In this document: in pieces, positions 17,485 to 27,174 of the stretch
How positions within the stretch are numbered: the stretch's first letter is position 1
Layout of the letters: every line of letters begins with the position of its first letter
Assembly: GCF_947499295.1 (NCBI RefSeq)
Contig: NZ_CANMNP010000003.1
Location: 248,001 to 312,000 of the forward strand
Direction: 5' to 3'
Length of the DNA: 64,000 nucleotides
Source of the DNA: an uncultured Roseibium sp.
GTDB lineage: Bacteria > Pseudomonadota > Alphaproteobacteria > Rhizobiales > Stappiaceae
Notes under the pieces: model-generated
Told to the model about the DNA's origin: nothing
The model's input: the letters and a program-made list of their open reading frames with translations, nothing else
Databases searched by the model: none
Position numbers and translations under genes: made by a program

Positions 17485-17549
17485 TTGAGCAAAGTGTGCC
17501 GAACAACGGCGACGATCCATTTCCGAAGTTGGAATGGGCTGGGTCCGTG

Positions 17550-18488
17550 TCAGCTCAGCCGGTAGTTTTCAAGGTGGCTGGTACAGGGATTTGATTTCAG
17601 GTGTGACCAGATCTTCTGCACAAGCGGCGATGGTGCGTCACGTTTCTTGAAGACCCAGATCTCCAGGTTGGTGTCGTATCGACCGTTCCCGGCCAACGCC
17701 AGCCGCCCTGCCTGAACATCTTCATAGGCGCTGCAGGCCGGCAGCCAAAGCATCTTCTGGTCAAGGTGGGCAAGCCGTTTCATGAATTCGCAGGTCCCAC
17801 TCTGCGACGCACACACAAATGCCGGATCCTGTGCAGTCATTGATGAAAACAGGAGGTCTTCGACTTTGGAGAAATAACCGGTTTGGCCGTAGCCAATGTA
17901 TTCAAGACCGGTGCTTGGAGGCTTGTCGACGTCGAAGGCGGGACGTCCGTTTGCATCAAGGGCAGTACAAAGATGCATAGTGTCATCGCCAAGTTTGATT
18001 GAATCGAATTCCTGATGCTCAAAAAATGCCGGTACCTCTGGCTTAAAATAGAGCACCAGCAGATCCATCTTTCGATCACCGAGCAGCTCCACCATTTCAT
18101 AGAAATCGTAGCTGTCTATAGAAACGGAAAACGCACCGCAGCCCTGTTTGATTTGGTGAAGCCACTCAGGAACGAAGCTGAGCGCCAGAGACGTTGAGGC
18201 AGCAAGGCGAATGTCCGGTGTGGCGGCGGAATTTCGCCTTTGGAATTCAACGCGGTTGAGTTCCAGTTCCCTCAGCACGTTTTGTGCCGAAGCATGAAAG
18301 ATTTCGCCTTCAGGCGTGAGCGAGACGGGGTAACTGCTTCGGTCAAAAAGTTCCGTGCCAAGCCAGGTTTCGAGGGCTTTGATCCTTCTGCTGAAGGCGG
18401 ATTGAGTGATGTTGCGCTCATCTGCTGCCTGGGAAAAGTTTCCCCGTTTGCTCAAAACCAGAAAGTCGGCCAGCCAATTGGTGTCCAC
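17550..18488 (-). CDS. LysR family transcriptional regulator next to ABC importer 2
   Basis: A 312-aa LysR-type regulator. The helix-turn-helix is at residues about 3-62 (WLADFLVLSKRGNFSQAA, then ITQSAFSRRIKALETWLG), followed by the two-lobed effector domain. I chose the GTG at 18488 (read MDTNWLADFL) with AAGGAAAA upstream; the longer frame to 18578 adds 30 residues not found in the family. The gene is divergent from importer 2 with about 210 bp between, so it is the likely regulator of that transporter. Confidence 0.86.
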   Translation of the reverse strand: MDTNWLADFLVLSKRGNFSQAADERNITQSAFSRRIKALETWLGTELFDRSSYPVSLTPEGEIFHASAQNVLRELELNRVEFQRRNSAATPDIRLAASTSLALSFVPEWLHQIKQGCGAFSVSIDSYDFYEMVELLGDRKMDLLVLYFKPEVPAFFEHQEFDSIKLGDDTMHLCTALDANGRPAFDVDKPPSTGLEYIGYGQTGYFSKVEDLLFSSMTAQDPAFVCASQSGTCEFMKRLAHLDQKMLWLPACSAYEDVQAGRLALAGNGRYDTNLEIWVFKKRDAPSPLVQKIWSHLKSNPCTSHLENYRLS

Positions 18489-18698
18489 ATCGTTTTTCCT
18501 TCTGAGGCCCTGCTGAATAAATAAGCAGCACGTAACATTATGCAAAATTTGCATAACAAGGCTGTTGGTTGAATTCAAGCAATCGATATAAGCTTTTGCT
18601 TCAGGTGCGGAAAACTTGCTCAGTCAACGAAGCGACACCGCACACGATCCCGCCGGTTCATACCGGCACCGACTCATTCGAATTATTCCAGAGGGGGA

Positions 18699-20303
18699 AT
18701 GATCGTGAAATTTACAGCACCATTGAAAGGCCTGTCACTTGCCGCAGTCCTGGCGACTTCAGTCGCCTTTCCGGCAATTGCCGAGACGCCTGCAGATACG
18801 TTTGTGATTGCCCGCAACACGGCAGATGCGATTACGCTCGATCCAGCCGAATGCTTTGAATTCACCGGCAGCCGGATTGTTGCAAACATTTATGAGCGAC
18901 TGTTCCTGTTCGAGCCGGACGACCTGACTAAACTTGTTGGCGGCATTGCAGAATCCTACGAGTTTTCCGAAGACGGCAAGAAAATCACCGTCAAACTGCG
19001 CCCGGGCCTGACGTTCCATTCAGGCAATCCTGTCACAGCCGCTGATGTTGCCTATTCGCTGAGCCGGGCCGTCAAACTGGACAAGACACCGGCCTTTATC
19101 ATCAAGCAGATCGGGTGGACCGCAGACAATGTCGACGAAGCAGTCGTTGCCGTTGATGATGGTACCGTCGAAATCAACATTCTTGCTGATTTGTCACCCG
19201 CGCTCGTACTGAACCTTTTGTCTTCAAGTGTTGCATCCATAGTTGACATGAAAGAGGTTCAGGAACACGAAGTCGACGGCGACATGGGCTATGCTTGGCT
19301 GAAAGACAATTCCGCTGGTTCCGGTCCTTTCATGTTGAAGAACTGGAAAGCCAACGAAGTCGTCATGCTGGAAGCCTTTGACGGCTATCGGCAGGGCAAA
19401 CCCGCGATGAACCGCGTCGTCATTCGCCACGTGGCTGAGCCTTCCGCACAACGTCTTCTGCTTGAAAAGGGTGACGTTGACGCTGCGATGGAATTGACGG
19501 CTGATCAGCTTAAGGGACTTGCCGGCAATAGTGATGTTTCTGCCGAGAGCTACCCCAAGGGATACCTGATGTATCTGGCGTCCAACATGGAGCATCCGGT
19601 TCTATCGAAACCGGAAGTTCGTGAGGCGCTGAAATATATGGTCGATTATGACGGCATGGTCGGTTCGTTCCTCGATGGACAGTACAAGATCCATCAGAAC
19701 TTCTGGCCGTCGGGCATGTGGGCTGCAGCCACGGATACACCGTACAGCCAAAACATGGACAAGGCGAAAGCCCTGATTGCGGACGCCGGTCTGGACGCCG
19801 ACACAAAAATCACCATTGACACGCTGAACAAGTCACCGTTCACGGAAGTTGCTCAAAGTGTTCAGGCCAGCCTGAAGGAGCTCGGTATCGACTCGGAGAT
19901 CATCTTGTCCGACGGTGCAACACTCTGGCCAAAATACCGCGCACGCAAACATGAATTGATCGTTGCGCGCTGGGGCCCGGATTACTCTGATCCGCATTCG
20001 AATGCCGATGCATTTGCGCATAACCCGAACAATGACTTCGAAGCCAAGCTGACCGGCAAGCTGACATGGCGAAACGCCTGGCCTGCAGAAGGTTTGACCG
20101 AGTTGACCGATCAGGCGGCAGCCGAATCCGATCCGGCCAAGCGTGAAGCTACCTATGCCAAGCTGCAGAAGATGGTTCAGGAGGATTCTCCGTTCACCAT
20201 CATGTTCCAGGCGATCGGCACATTTGGTCAGCGCGCAAATGTCAAAGGCTTCGTCAATGGCGTGACCTCCGACCAGGCGTACTACAAGACAGTGACCAAG
20301 TAA
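18699..20303 (+). CDS. Family-5 ABC transporter substrate-binding protein (importer 2)
   Basis: A 534-aa periplasmic binding protein. The signal peptide runs MIVKFTAPLKGLSLAAVLAT to about AIAETP, preceded by the ribosome-binding site GAGGGGGA. Family-5 features are TVKLRPGLTFHSGNPVTAAD, SAGSGPFMLKNWKANEVV and RWGPDYSDPHSNADAFAHN. The last element is frequent in dipeptide and oligopeptide binders. It differs clearly from the importer 1 protein, so the two systems are not a recent duplication. First gene of importer 2; a 243-bp leader with hairpin potential separates it from the permeases. Confidence 0.9.
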   Translation: MIVKFTAPLKGLSLAAVLATSVAFPAIAETPADTFVIARNTADAITLDPAECFEFTGSRIVANIYERLFLFEPDDLTKLVGGIAESYEFSEDGKKITVKLRPGLTFHSGNPVTAADVAYSLSRAVKLDKTPAFIIKQIGWTADNVDEAVVAVDDGTVEINILADLSPALVLNLLSSSVASIVDMKEVQEHEVDGDMGYAWLKDNSAGSGPFMLKNWKANEVVMLEAFDGYRQGKPAMNRVVIRHVAEPSAQRLLLEKGDVDAAMELTADQLKGLAGNSDVSAESYPKGYLMYLASNMEHPVLSKPEVREALKYMVDYDGMVGSFLDGQYKIHQNFWPSGMWAAATDTPYSQNMDKAKALIADAGLDADTKITIDTLNKSPFTEVAQSVQASLKELGIDSEIILSDGATLWPKYRARKHELIVARWGPDYSDPHSNADAFAHNPNNDFEAKLTGKLTWRNAWPAEGLTELTDQAAAESDPAKREATYAKLQKMVQEDSPFTIMFQAIGTFGQRANVKGFVNGVTSDQAYYKTVTK

Positions 20304-20364
20304 GATCTGGTCTGATGGTTCGTGCATCTGAGTGAAGATGCGCGGACCATTGACGGTTTGTGAT

Positions 20365-20397
20365 GCGCGCTCCCGCGCTTTTTGCAGCATGGGAGCG
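20365..20397 (+). terminator. Possible attenuator between importer 2 SBP and permease
   Basis: GCGCG and CGCGC (20365-20378, loop CTCC) are followed at once by TTTTT, a short intrinsic-terminator shape. A competing pairing exists between CGCTCCC (20368-20374) and GGGAGCG (20391-20397), which shares bases with the first hairpin. This may reduce expression of the permeases and ATPases relative to the binding protein. The stem is short, so confidence is limited. Confidence 0.35.
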
Positions 20398-20546
20398 TGA
20401 TTTTACTTGTTCAAGGATCCTGCCAACTTGCTTGTCACTCGACCATCTATTCGTCCTCATTCCAAACGCGTACAGTCAAGATGCAATGTGCCGAGAAAAA
20501 CCGTGGCGGCAAGGCTGCTGGGCCCATTTTCAAAAGGCGCTTTTGA

Positions 20547-21608
20547 ATGACTGATAGCGCCGCGACACCGCGCCCGGCAGTGGACTTCAAACCCTATCTG
20601 AATGTTGCCCGGAAAATCGGCGGCGGCATCCTAATGTTGGCCCTGACTTTTATCGGTCTGACCGCAGTCACCTTCGTCATCGGGCGTATCATGCCCAATG
20701 ACCCCGTTGTCGCCATTGTCGGAGACAGAGCGTCGAAGGAAGTTTATGACGCCATGTTTTTGCAGCTCGGCCTCGACAAGCCGATCTGGCAGCAATACCT
20801 TATCTTCCTGAGTGACGTCCTGCGCGGCGATTTCGGCAACTCGGTGATGACGGGGCAGCCCGTTCTGGAGGACATCAAGCGGTTTTTTCCAGCAACGCTG
20901 GAATTGGCCACGATCGCAACGGTTGTCGGCGTGATAATAGGTATTCCCGCTGGTGTTTTCGCTGCCGTCCGCCAAGGTACGCTCATCGATCACTGCGTTC
21001 GGGTCATCGGTCTACTTGGCCACTCCATCCCGATTTTCTGGCTCGGCATGGTCGCATTGCTGGTCTTTTATGCCAAGCTGGACTGGGTGGCCGGTCCTGG
21101 CCGGATTGACTTCTTCTACGACGGTATCGTCGATCCGGTGACAGGTGTCATCATGATCGACGCTGCGATTGCCGGCGAATGGGATGTGTTCCAGAATGCA
21201 TTGTCCCATGTCATCCTGCCGGCTTCCATGCTGGCAATCTATTCACTGGCCTATATTGCCCGCATGACGCGGTCCTTCATGCTGGACCAGCTCAATCAGG
21301 AATATGTTCTAACGGCGCGCGTGAAGGGGCTGGGTGAGGGGACGGTGATCTGGTACCACGCGTTCCGGAACGTGATGGTTCAGCTGATCACCATCATCGG
21401 ACTGACCTATGCCAGCCTGCTCGAAGGTTCCGTTCTGACCGAGACGGTGTTTGCCTGGCCTGGCATTGGGCAATACATCACCAATTCGTTGTTCAACGCT
21501 GACATGAACGCCGTGATAGGCGGAACACTGGTCGTTGGTATCTCCTTCGTTTTCATCAACATGCTGTCTGACATGCTCTATCGCATCGTCGATCCGAGGG
21601 CGAAATAA
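20547..21608 (+). CDS. DppB-type ABC permease (importer 2)
   Basis: A 353-aa inner-membrane permease with about six membrane segments. Family marks are LTFIGLTAVTFVIGRIMPNDP, LGLDKPIWQQYLIFLSDVLRGDFG and the EAA loop TARVKGLGEGTVIWYHAFRN. It has an extended periplasmic loop (about residues 170-215, from DWVAGPGRIDFFYDG) found in a subset of peptide permeases. Its stop overlaps the next start by one base (TAATG). Confidence 0.9.
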   Translation: MTDSAATPRPAVDFKPYLNVARKIGGGILMLALTFIGLTAVTFVIGRIMPNDPVVAIVGDRASKEVYDAMFLQLGLDKPIWQQYLIFLSDVLRGDFGNSVMTGQPVLEDIKRFFPATLELATIATVVGVIIGIPAGVFAAVRQGTLIDHCVRVIGLLGHSIPIFWLGMVALLVFYAKLDWVAGPGRIDFFYDGIVDPVTGVIMIDAAIAGEWDVFQNALSHVILPASMLAIYSLAYIARMTRSFMLDQLNQEYVLTARVKGLGEGTVIWYHAFRNVMVQLITIIGLTYASLLEGSVLTETVFAWPGIGQYITNSLFNADMNAVIGGTLVVGISFVFINMLSDMLYRIVDPRAK

Positions 21609-22534
21609 TGTCGGAGCACACGCAAACCTCAAGTTCCGTTGTGTCCTGGTTGCTGGCCGACTCGCCGCACAATGCTTTCCAGGCCCGTTGCCAGCGCGCC
21701 TATATCAGCTGGCTCTCATTCAAGTCCAATCCGATTGCGATGCTCGGCTTTTTCATCGTGCTCTTCCTCTGTCTGGTTGCTCTTTTCGCTCCACTGCTGA
21801 CCTCCGGGGACGGGACGACGCAGGAGCTTTCCAATCGCCTCGCTCCGCCAAGCTCTGAGCATTGGTTCGGGACAGACGAACTTGGGCGGGACATTTACGA
21901 CAGGATTGTCTGGGGGTCGCGGGTGACGCTCTACATCATCTTTCTGGTGTCGATCATCGTGATGCCCATTGGCCTTATCATCGGCACAACAGCCGGGCTG
22001 TTCGGCGGTGTTGTCGATGCGACATTGATGCGGATCACCGACATCTTTCTGGCCTTTCCCCGTTTGATCCTTGCGTTGGCATTTGTCGCCGTTCTTGGCC
22101 CCGGACTGGAGAACGCGGTACTCGCCATCGCCTTGACGACCTGGTCGCCCTATGCGCGCCTTGCGCGGGCCGAAACACTGACCCTGCGCAACTCAGAATA
22201 CATCCTGGCAGCGCAGATCATGGGCGCGTCGCGCGTGCGGGTCCTGCTGGCACATATCATGCCAATGTGCATGTCTTCCACAATCGTTCGTCTGACGCTG
22301 GACATGGCCGGGATCATCCTGACCGCTGCCGGCCTCGGCTTCCTGGGTCTTGGCGCGCAACCACCGCTCGCCGAATGGGGGGCGATGATCGCCTCTGGAC
22401 GCGACTATCTGCTGGATCAATGGTGGGTGCCGACCATTCCGGGCATCGCTATCCTGGTTGTCTCGCTCGGCTTCAACCTGCTGGGCGACGGTCTGCGCGA
22501 TGTTCTCGACCCGCGCAGTTCAGGGGGGCACTGA
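21608..22534 (+). CDS. DppC-type ABC permease (importer 2)
   Basis: A 308-aa inner-membrane permease with the DppC marks: PPSSEHWFGTDELGRDIYDR, an EAA loop in AAQIMGASRVRVLLAHIMPM, and GLGFLGLGAQPPLAEWGAMI. It pairs with the DppB-type subunit, and its ATG overlaps that gene's TAA by one base. Confidence 0.9.
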   Translation: MSEHTQTSSSVVSWLLADSPHNAFQARCQRAYISWLSFKSNPIAMLGFFIVLFLCLVALFAPLLTSGDGTTQELSNRLAPPSSEHWFGTDELGRDIYDRIVWGSRVTLYIIFLVSIIVMPIGLIIGTTAGLFGGVVDATLMRITDIFLAFPRLILALAFVAVLGPGLENAVLAIALTTWSPYARLARAETLTLRNSEYILAAQIMGASRVRVLLAHIMPMCMSSTIVRLTLDMAGIILTAAGLGFLGLGAQPPLAEWGAMIASGRDYLLDQWWVPTIPGIAILVVSLGFNLLGDGLRDVLDPRSSGGH

Positions 22535-22536
22535 TC

Positions 22537-23436
22537 ATGAACGGAAGTTTCAACAAGGAGCCTCTGCGCGAAGAACCGATGTTGTCGGTTCGTGACCTTC
22601 ATGTGCGCTTTTCGACCTCCAAAGGCCTTGTTCATGCCGTTCGCGGTGTCAGCTTTGACCTTGGCCGGGAGAGGCTTGGAATTGTCGGCGAGTCCGGGTC
22701 AGGCAAGTCTCAAACCGGACGGGCACTTCTGCGCCTGACAGCGGGCAACGGACGCATTGAGGCAGAAAAACTGATGTTCAGCGGCATGGATCTGATGCAC
22801 GCGAATGCCAGGACAATGCGAAACATTCGCGGTTCGCGCATCTCCATGATCATGCAGGATCCCAAATACTCGCTGAACCCGGTGCTGACCGTGGGCGCAC
22901 AGATTGCCGAATCCTGCCGACGGCATGAAAACATTCCCCGGACGGAAGCAAAAAAGCGGGCGCTTTCAATGCTCGACACAGTTCACATCCGTGAACCGGA
23001 AAAGGTTTACTCCCTTTATCCGCATCAGGTGTCGGGTGGCATGGGCCAACGCATCATGATCGCGATGATGCTGATTACGAATCCCGACGTGATGATCGCG
23101 GACGAACCGACCTCCGCACTGGATGTGACCGTACAGATGCAGGTGCTCTCGTTGCTTGATGACATGGTGCGAGAACGTGGCATGGGTCTCGTACTGATCA
23201 GTCACGACTTGCAGCTGGTCTCCAGTTTTTGTGACCGGGTGCTTGTCATGTATGGCGGTCGTATCATGGAAACGCTCGATGCCAAGCGTCTCGATGAAGC
23301 GCAACATCCCTATACGAGAGGGCTTCTCAATTGCTTGCCGAGGCTTGACGGTCGGCACGACGACCTGCCTGTTCTTGAACGGGACCCTGCCTGGCTCGCG
23401 CAGCCAAGCGACGCCAGCGGGGTGTTCGAGCAATGA
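22537..23436 (+). CDS. DppD-type ABC ATPase (importer 2)
   Basis: A 299-aa ABC ATPase with Walker A GESGSGKSQTGRALL, signature VSGGMGQRIMIAMML, Walker B VMIADEPTSALDV and the C-terminal oligopeptide-transporter extension HPYTRGLLNCLP. I chose the ATG at 22537, two bases after the permease stop; the frame is open further upstream only inside the permease gene. It forms the motor with the next ATPase. Confidence 0.9.
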   Translation: MNGSFNKEPLREEPMLSVRDLHVRFSTSKGLVHAVRGVSFDLGRERLGIVGESGSGKSQTGRALLRLTAGNGRIEAEKLMFSGMDLMHANARTMRNIRGSRISMIMQDPKYSLNPVLTVGAQIAESCRRHENIPRTEAKKRALSMLDTVHIREPEKVYSLYPHQVSGGMGQRIMIAMMLITNPDVMIADEPTSALDVTVQMQVLSLLDDMVRERGMGLVLISHDLQLVSSFCDRVLVMYGGRIMETLDAKRLDEAQHPYTRGLLNCLPRLDGRHDDLPVLERDPAWLAQPSDASGVFEQ

Positions 23437-24209
23437 TTGATATCAACGACTTCAGCATTACTTTCGGTTCGGGCAAAAACCAGATCCAAGCAGTCAAGAA
23501 TTTCAATCTGTCGGTCGCAGAAGGAGAAAGTTTCGGACTTGTCGGTGAATCGGGCTCTGGAAAATCAACCGTTCTGAGAGCCATGGTCGGTATCTATTCC
23601 CACTGGACCGGGACTATCAGAATTGATGGGCAGCCAATTGCCCACAAACGAACACCTGCCTCCCGCAAACATATGCAGATGGTGTTCCAGGATCCCTACG
23701 GCTCGCTGCATCCGCGCAGGACAGTCGATGCCACTTTAAGTGAGCCGCTGATCATCCACGGAATGGATAAACGCGAAGAACGGGTTCTGAAAATCCTGGG
23801 CGAAGTCGGCCTTGGCCCGGAATACCGTTTTCGCTATCCGCATCAGCTTTCCGGTGGGCAGCGCCAGCGTGTCGCCATTGCGCGCGCGCTCATTCTGGAG
23901 CCGCGGGTCATCCTGCTTGATGAGCCGACCAGCGCGCTGGACGTGTCTGTCCAGGCGGAAATTCTGAACCTTCTTTCGGCACTTCGGAAGGCGCATGGCC
24001 TGACCTATGTGATGGTCAGCCACGACCTTGCCGTTGTCGGTCATCTTTGCAGCCGAATTGCGGTGATGAACCGCGGAGTGGTGGTTGAGGAAATGAGTGA
24101 AGATCAGATGCGCACAGGCGATCTCAAGCACGAATATACGCGCCAGCTCTGGACTGCATCGCATGGTTACGATCGCAAGGCGTTGGCAGGGTTCAAGGAA
24201 ATTGCATGA
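23433..24209 (+). CDS. DppF-type ABC ATPase (importer 2)
   Basis: A 258-aa ABC ATPase with Walker A GESGSGKSTVLRAM, a full signature LSGGQRQRVAIARAL, Walker B VILLDEPTSALDV and H-loop VMVSHDLAVVGHLC. It overlaps the previous gene by four bases (ATGA) and ends the importer 2 operon. In contrast to the importer 1 ATPases, its signature motif is canonical. Confidence 0.9.
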   Translation: MIDINDFSITFGSGKNQIQAVKNFNLSVAEGESFGLVGESGSGKSTVLRAMVGIYSHWTGTIRIDGQPIAHKRTPASRKHMQMVFQDPYGSLHPRRTVDATLSEPLIIHGMDKREERVLKILGEVGLGPEYRFRYPHQLSGGQRQRVAIARALILEPRVILLDEPTSALDVSVQAEILNLLSALRKAHGLTYVMVSHDLAVVGHLCSRIAVMNRGVVVEEMSEDQMRTGDLKHEYTRQLWTASHGYDRKALAGFKEIA

Positions 24210-24479
24210 AAAAGGCCGAATGAGTTTCGCCTTTCGATGGACTGAGACCAGCTCTGAATGCACATGAGCGATGGTGGTGCTTCAGATGGCAGTCATAGGA
24301 CGAAAACCATTCGTCAGCGGTGAATTCAGTTGTAAGGTAGTGTGCTAGACGTTTAACGCGTCGCTGGCAACGTGCTAACTTCGAGCTGAAAGACACTCGA
24401 AAAACCAACACAATCGAAAAATTGGGCTTTTATTCAAAGACATAAACGCAGGGAGTGGGCAAAACGGAGGACTTGGACG

Positions 24480-25952
24480 ATGTCGATAAGTCGGAAGATT
24501 GCCATGACGGGCGCATTTGTGTGTTTCCTGTTCGGTATCAATGCTGTTTATGGAGAGGAGCGGCTGAGCGGAAGCGATCAGTCTTCATGCGGCCCGCATA
24601 GGGCCACCATACTTGACCTCGCTGATCGTATTATTTCAGAGCGCCCGCGGGTCAAAAGGTTTTCACAACGGCATTTTGGAACAGCAGCTACCTATTTGAA
24701 GCTGCGCTACGACGATTTGGGCATGGCCGCCGGACTGGAGCTTCTGGATCACGTTCAAGCTGGTACTCAACGCCAAGCTCAGGGCCTGACTAATGTGCGG
24801 CTAGCCTTCGCGATCTCCAAATCGGGCATAGAAGAAGGTTTGAAAGCGGATGATCGACCTGCGGTCGAAATCTTTGCCGATTTTTCGCCCGTTGTCATGC
24901 GACAAATCCTGTTGGCTGATGCTGGCGCAACTTTCTTTGAATTGCTGACAGCGGTGCGGAACAGTCCTGACTTGGTCAAAGGCTTTGAAGCTCGGTATTT
25001 CAGCGGGCTTGGCGTTCACAACTGGGTTGTTGATCAAAGCGATGACTTCAAATTGACATTGGCCCGAAATGCGGAAGCTGCCGGGGAATTGGGTGTTGCT
25101 GCCATGGTTCTAGGCTCGCGCCAGGAGCTGTCGGAGTATGATGCCTTGCTCGAGAGGCACCAGGAAGAGGACCTGGCAAAGCTGGCGGGGCCTGACAAGC
25201 TGACGACCTATCTTGCGTCGATCTATTATCAAAACGCCCCGGTTCCTGTTCCCGGAGATGATGATGAGCGCCGGCAACGGCGTGTGCATTATCATGAGAT
25301 ACTGCGAGCTTCTTCCCAGATGGGGGGAATGGCGTGGCTGAGCATTCTCTTCAATCAAACGGGAGCCGAAGGCCCGATTGCGGGTGTATCTCGTGACTTT
25401 CTCGCTGAAATCGAAGCCGCGCGTCTGCAGCCAAGAGCCGAGCTCGAACCTGCTTGGGTATATCTTTATGGGCTTTTGTCCGACGATTTGGGCAATGAAA
25501 ATCTGCGCCAGCAGATGGCGAGTTTTAGCTTGGGAAAAACTGTCCGCCACTATGCGGATACTGCGCAAACCACCTTGAATTGGATGATTGCGAGGCAGGC
25601 TATGGTCCCCTACCTGACCGAGACCGATACTGGTCTTCCATCGCGACCTTCAGTATTGCCACCGGATTTCGATTGGGAGGCTTGGATGGCGGCGGCGTCA
25701 GCAGTTCAAAGTGGCAAAGACGATCTGCCGCTGGGGGTCGATCGAACAATTTACTTGGAGCTGCTGCTCGCAAAGGGAGACGTCACGCAAGCGCTGGAGT
25801 TGGCGAACAAGTTTTTGCCGCCAACGGATCGGCTCTGGTTTTACCGGGATGTCATGATCCGGCTCGACCAACTTTGTGACGGGTATACGGTTTATCCTGG
25901 CGCTGAGTTGAGCATGGGTGGCGACATTCTTTACCGCTTTGCCGGGGAGTGA
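24480..25952 (+). CDS. Exported protein of unknown function, 490 aa
   Basis: I do not recognise this protein. Residues 1-26 (MSISRKIAMTGAFVCFLFGI to VYGEE) look like a signal peptide, so it is probably periplasmic. The rest is predicted to be mostly helical and rather acidic, without obvious membrane segments; short helix pairs such as LELLLAKGDVTQALELANK near the C-terminus resemble TPR or Sel1-like units but no clean repeat series is visible. Only three cysteines occur after the signal peptide region (in SSCGPH and QLCDGY, plus one in the leader). It starts 270 bp after importer 2 and is probably transcribed on its own. Confidence 0.75.
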   Translation: MSISRKIAMTGAFVCFLFGINAVYGEERLSGSDQSSCGPHRATILDLADRIISERPRVKRFSQRHFGTAATYLKLRYDDLGMAAGLELLDHVQAGTQRQAQGLTNVRLAFAISKSGIEEGLKADDRPAVEIFADFSPVVMRQILLADAGATFFELLTAVRNSPDLVKGFEARYFSGLGVHNWVVDQSDDFKLTLARNAEAAGELGVAAMVLGSRQELSEYDALLERHQEEDLAKLAGPDKLTTYLASIYYQNAPVPVPGDDDERRQRRVHYHEILRASSQMGGMAWLSILFNQTGAEGPIAGVSRDFLAEIEAARLQPRAELEPAWVYLYGLLSDDLGNENLRQQMASFSLGKTVRHYADTAQTTLNWMIARQAMVPYLTETDTGLPSRPSVLPPDFDWEAWMAAASAVQSGKDDLPLGVDRTIYLELLLAKGDVTQALELANKFLPPTDRLWFYRDVMIRLDQLCDGYTVYPGAELSMGGDILYRFAGE

Positions 25953-26025
25953 ATTTTCGGGTCTGGCGTTAGCGTCCCGTTCGCCAGATCGGCAATCTGT
26001 CGACGGGTTGTTTTGCATGGATGCA

Positions 26026-27024
26026 TCAACAGTAGCGTTCGGGCCCGTTCCACTGGTCTACCGAATACCGGTCGCCATGTGCCCAGCCCACAGGCAGAAC
26101 GGCTTCGATGCGTTCAAGATCCGCATCTGAAAGGGTCAGGTCTGCTCCGGAGATGCATTCACGCAAATGGCTCACTGAGCGGGTGCCCGGGATCGGGATC
26201 ACATGAGGCCCGCGGCTGAGCAGCCAGGCATTGGCCAATCCTGCAGCGGTCGTACCCATTTCAGCAGCAAGCTTTCGAAAGCCTTCGGTGAGGCGAAGGT
26301 TTTCGGTCAGGTTCGGTTCCATGAAACGTGGGTTCCCGCCTAGAAAGGGCAAGTTTGCAAGAGCTTCACGCGAGATCGGATTGTCGGTCAGGAGTGAGCG
26401 GCCGACAGGCGAGAAAGCCACCATGGCAACGCCAAGTTCGGCGCAAGCCTGCACCAGCCCAAGGTCCGGGAACCGCGTGGAGAGCGAATATTCCGATTGA
26501 ACGGCAGCGATTGGAAAGGCTTTCATGGCGCGGCGCAGCGTTGAAGGTGCAATTTCCGACAGGCCGATCGCGCGGGTCTTGCCTTTTTCAACCAACCTCC
26601 CAAGATTTGTTGCCGTTTCTTCCGGGGTGAAGCGGGTGTCGCGCCGATGCGCATAAAACAGGTCCACGCACTCGACCCCAAGCCGTTGAAGCGACTTGTC
26701 CAGTTCCGCTTCAAGATGCTCTGCGGAGTTGTCGAAGATGCGATTGCCGTCTGAATCTCTGGTTATGGTGGCCTTCGTCGCGATGATGAACTCGTCCCGG
26801 GCTGCCGGATTGGCCTTCAGGTAGGTTCCGATCGCGTTTTCCGATTTTCCCATACCGTAAATATTAGCCGTATCAAGGTGTGTAACACCCAATTCACGAC
26901 ATGCATCAAGGACTGCATGGCTCTCGGCTTCGTTGGTTGGCCCATACATGTCGGAAAAGGACATGGCGCCATAGCCAATCGCGCCGATTTCAGGACCGTC
27001 GGCACCCAGTTTGCGTTTTTGCAT
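26026..27024 (-). CDS. Aldo/keto reductase
   Basis: A 332-aa NADPH-dependent reductase of the AKR superfamily (YajO/AKR13-like). The start MQKRKLGADGPEIGAIGYGA is at the ATG at 27024 with AGAGGGA upstream; the longer frame to 27087 was rejected. The catalytic tetrad is visible: Asp and Tyr in HLDTANIYGMGKSENA, Lys in FIIATKATI and His in DLFYAHRRD. C-terminal residues PIPGTRSVSHLRE bind NADPH. The LysR gene upstream on the same strand probably regulates it. The substrate, an aldehyde or ketone, is unknown. Confidence 0.9.
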   Translation of the reverse strand: MQKRKLGADGPEIGAIGYGAMSFSDMYGPTNEAESHAVLDACRELGVTHLDTANIYGMGKSENAIGTYLKANPAARDEFIIATKATITRDSDGNRIFDNSAEHLEAELDKSLQRLGVECVDLFYAHRRDTRFTPEETATNLGRLVEKGKTRAIGLSEIAPSTLRRAMKAFPIAAVQSEYSLSTRFPDLGLVQACAELGVAMVAFSPVGRSLLTDNPISREALANLPFLGGNPRFMEPNLTENLRLTEGFRKLAAEMGTTAAGLANAWLLSRGPHVIPIPGTRSVSHLRECISGADLTLSDADLERIEAVLPVGWAHGDRYSVDQWNGPERYC

Positions 27025-27174
27025 ATGTCCCTCTGAGTGTTGGGGAAATTGGAGAATTCTATCTGAGTTTGTTGTTTTAGTGCCCAAATGCGTTGAAGTC
27101 CAAGGGCTGAATATTCCTTCAGCATAGCGGCAGATTGCACAACGAGCCTTTGGAACAGTGTTGATGCCTGCAAA

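Noticed and set aside
21862..22536. N-terminal extension of the importer 2 ATPase frame
   Set aside because: The extension overlaps the DppC-type permease gene in another frame and is Arg/Cys/His-rich; the ATG at 22537 fits the ATPase family.
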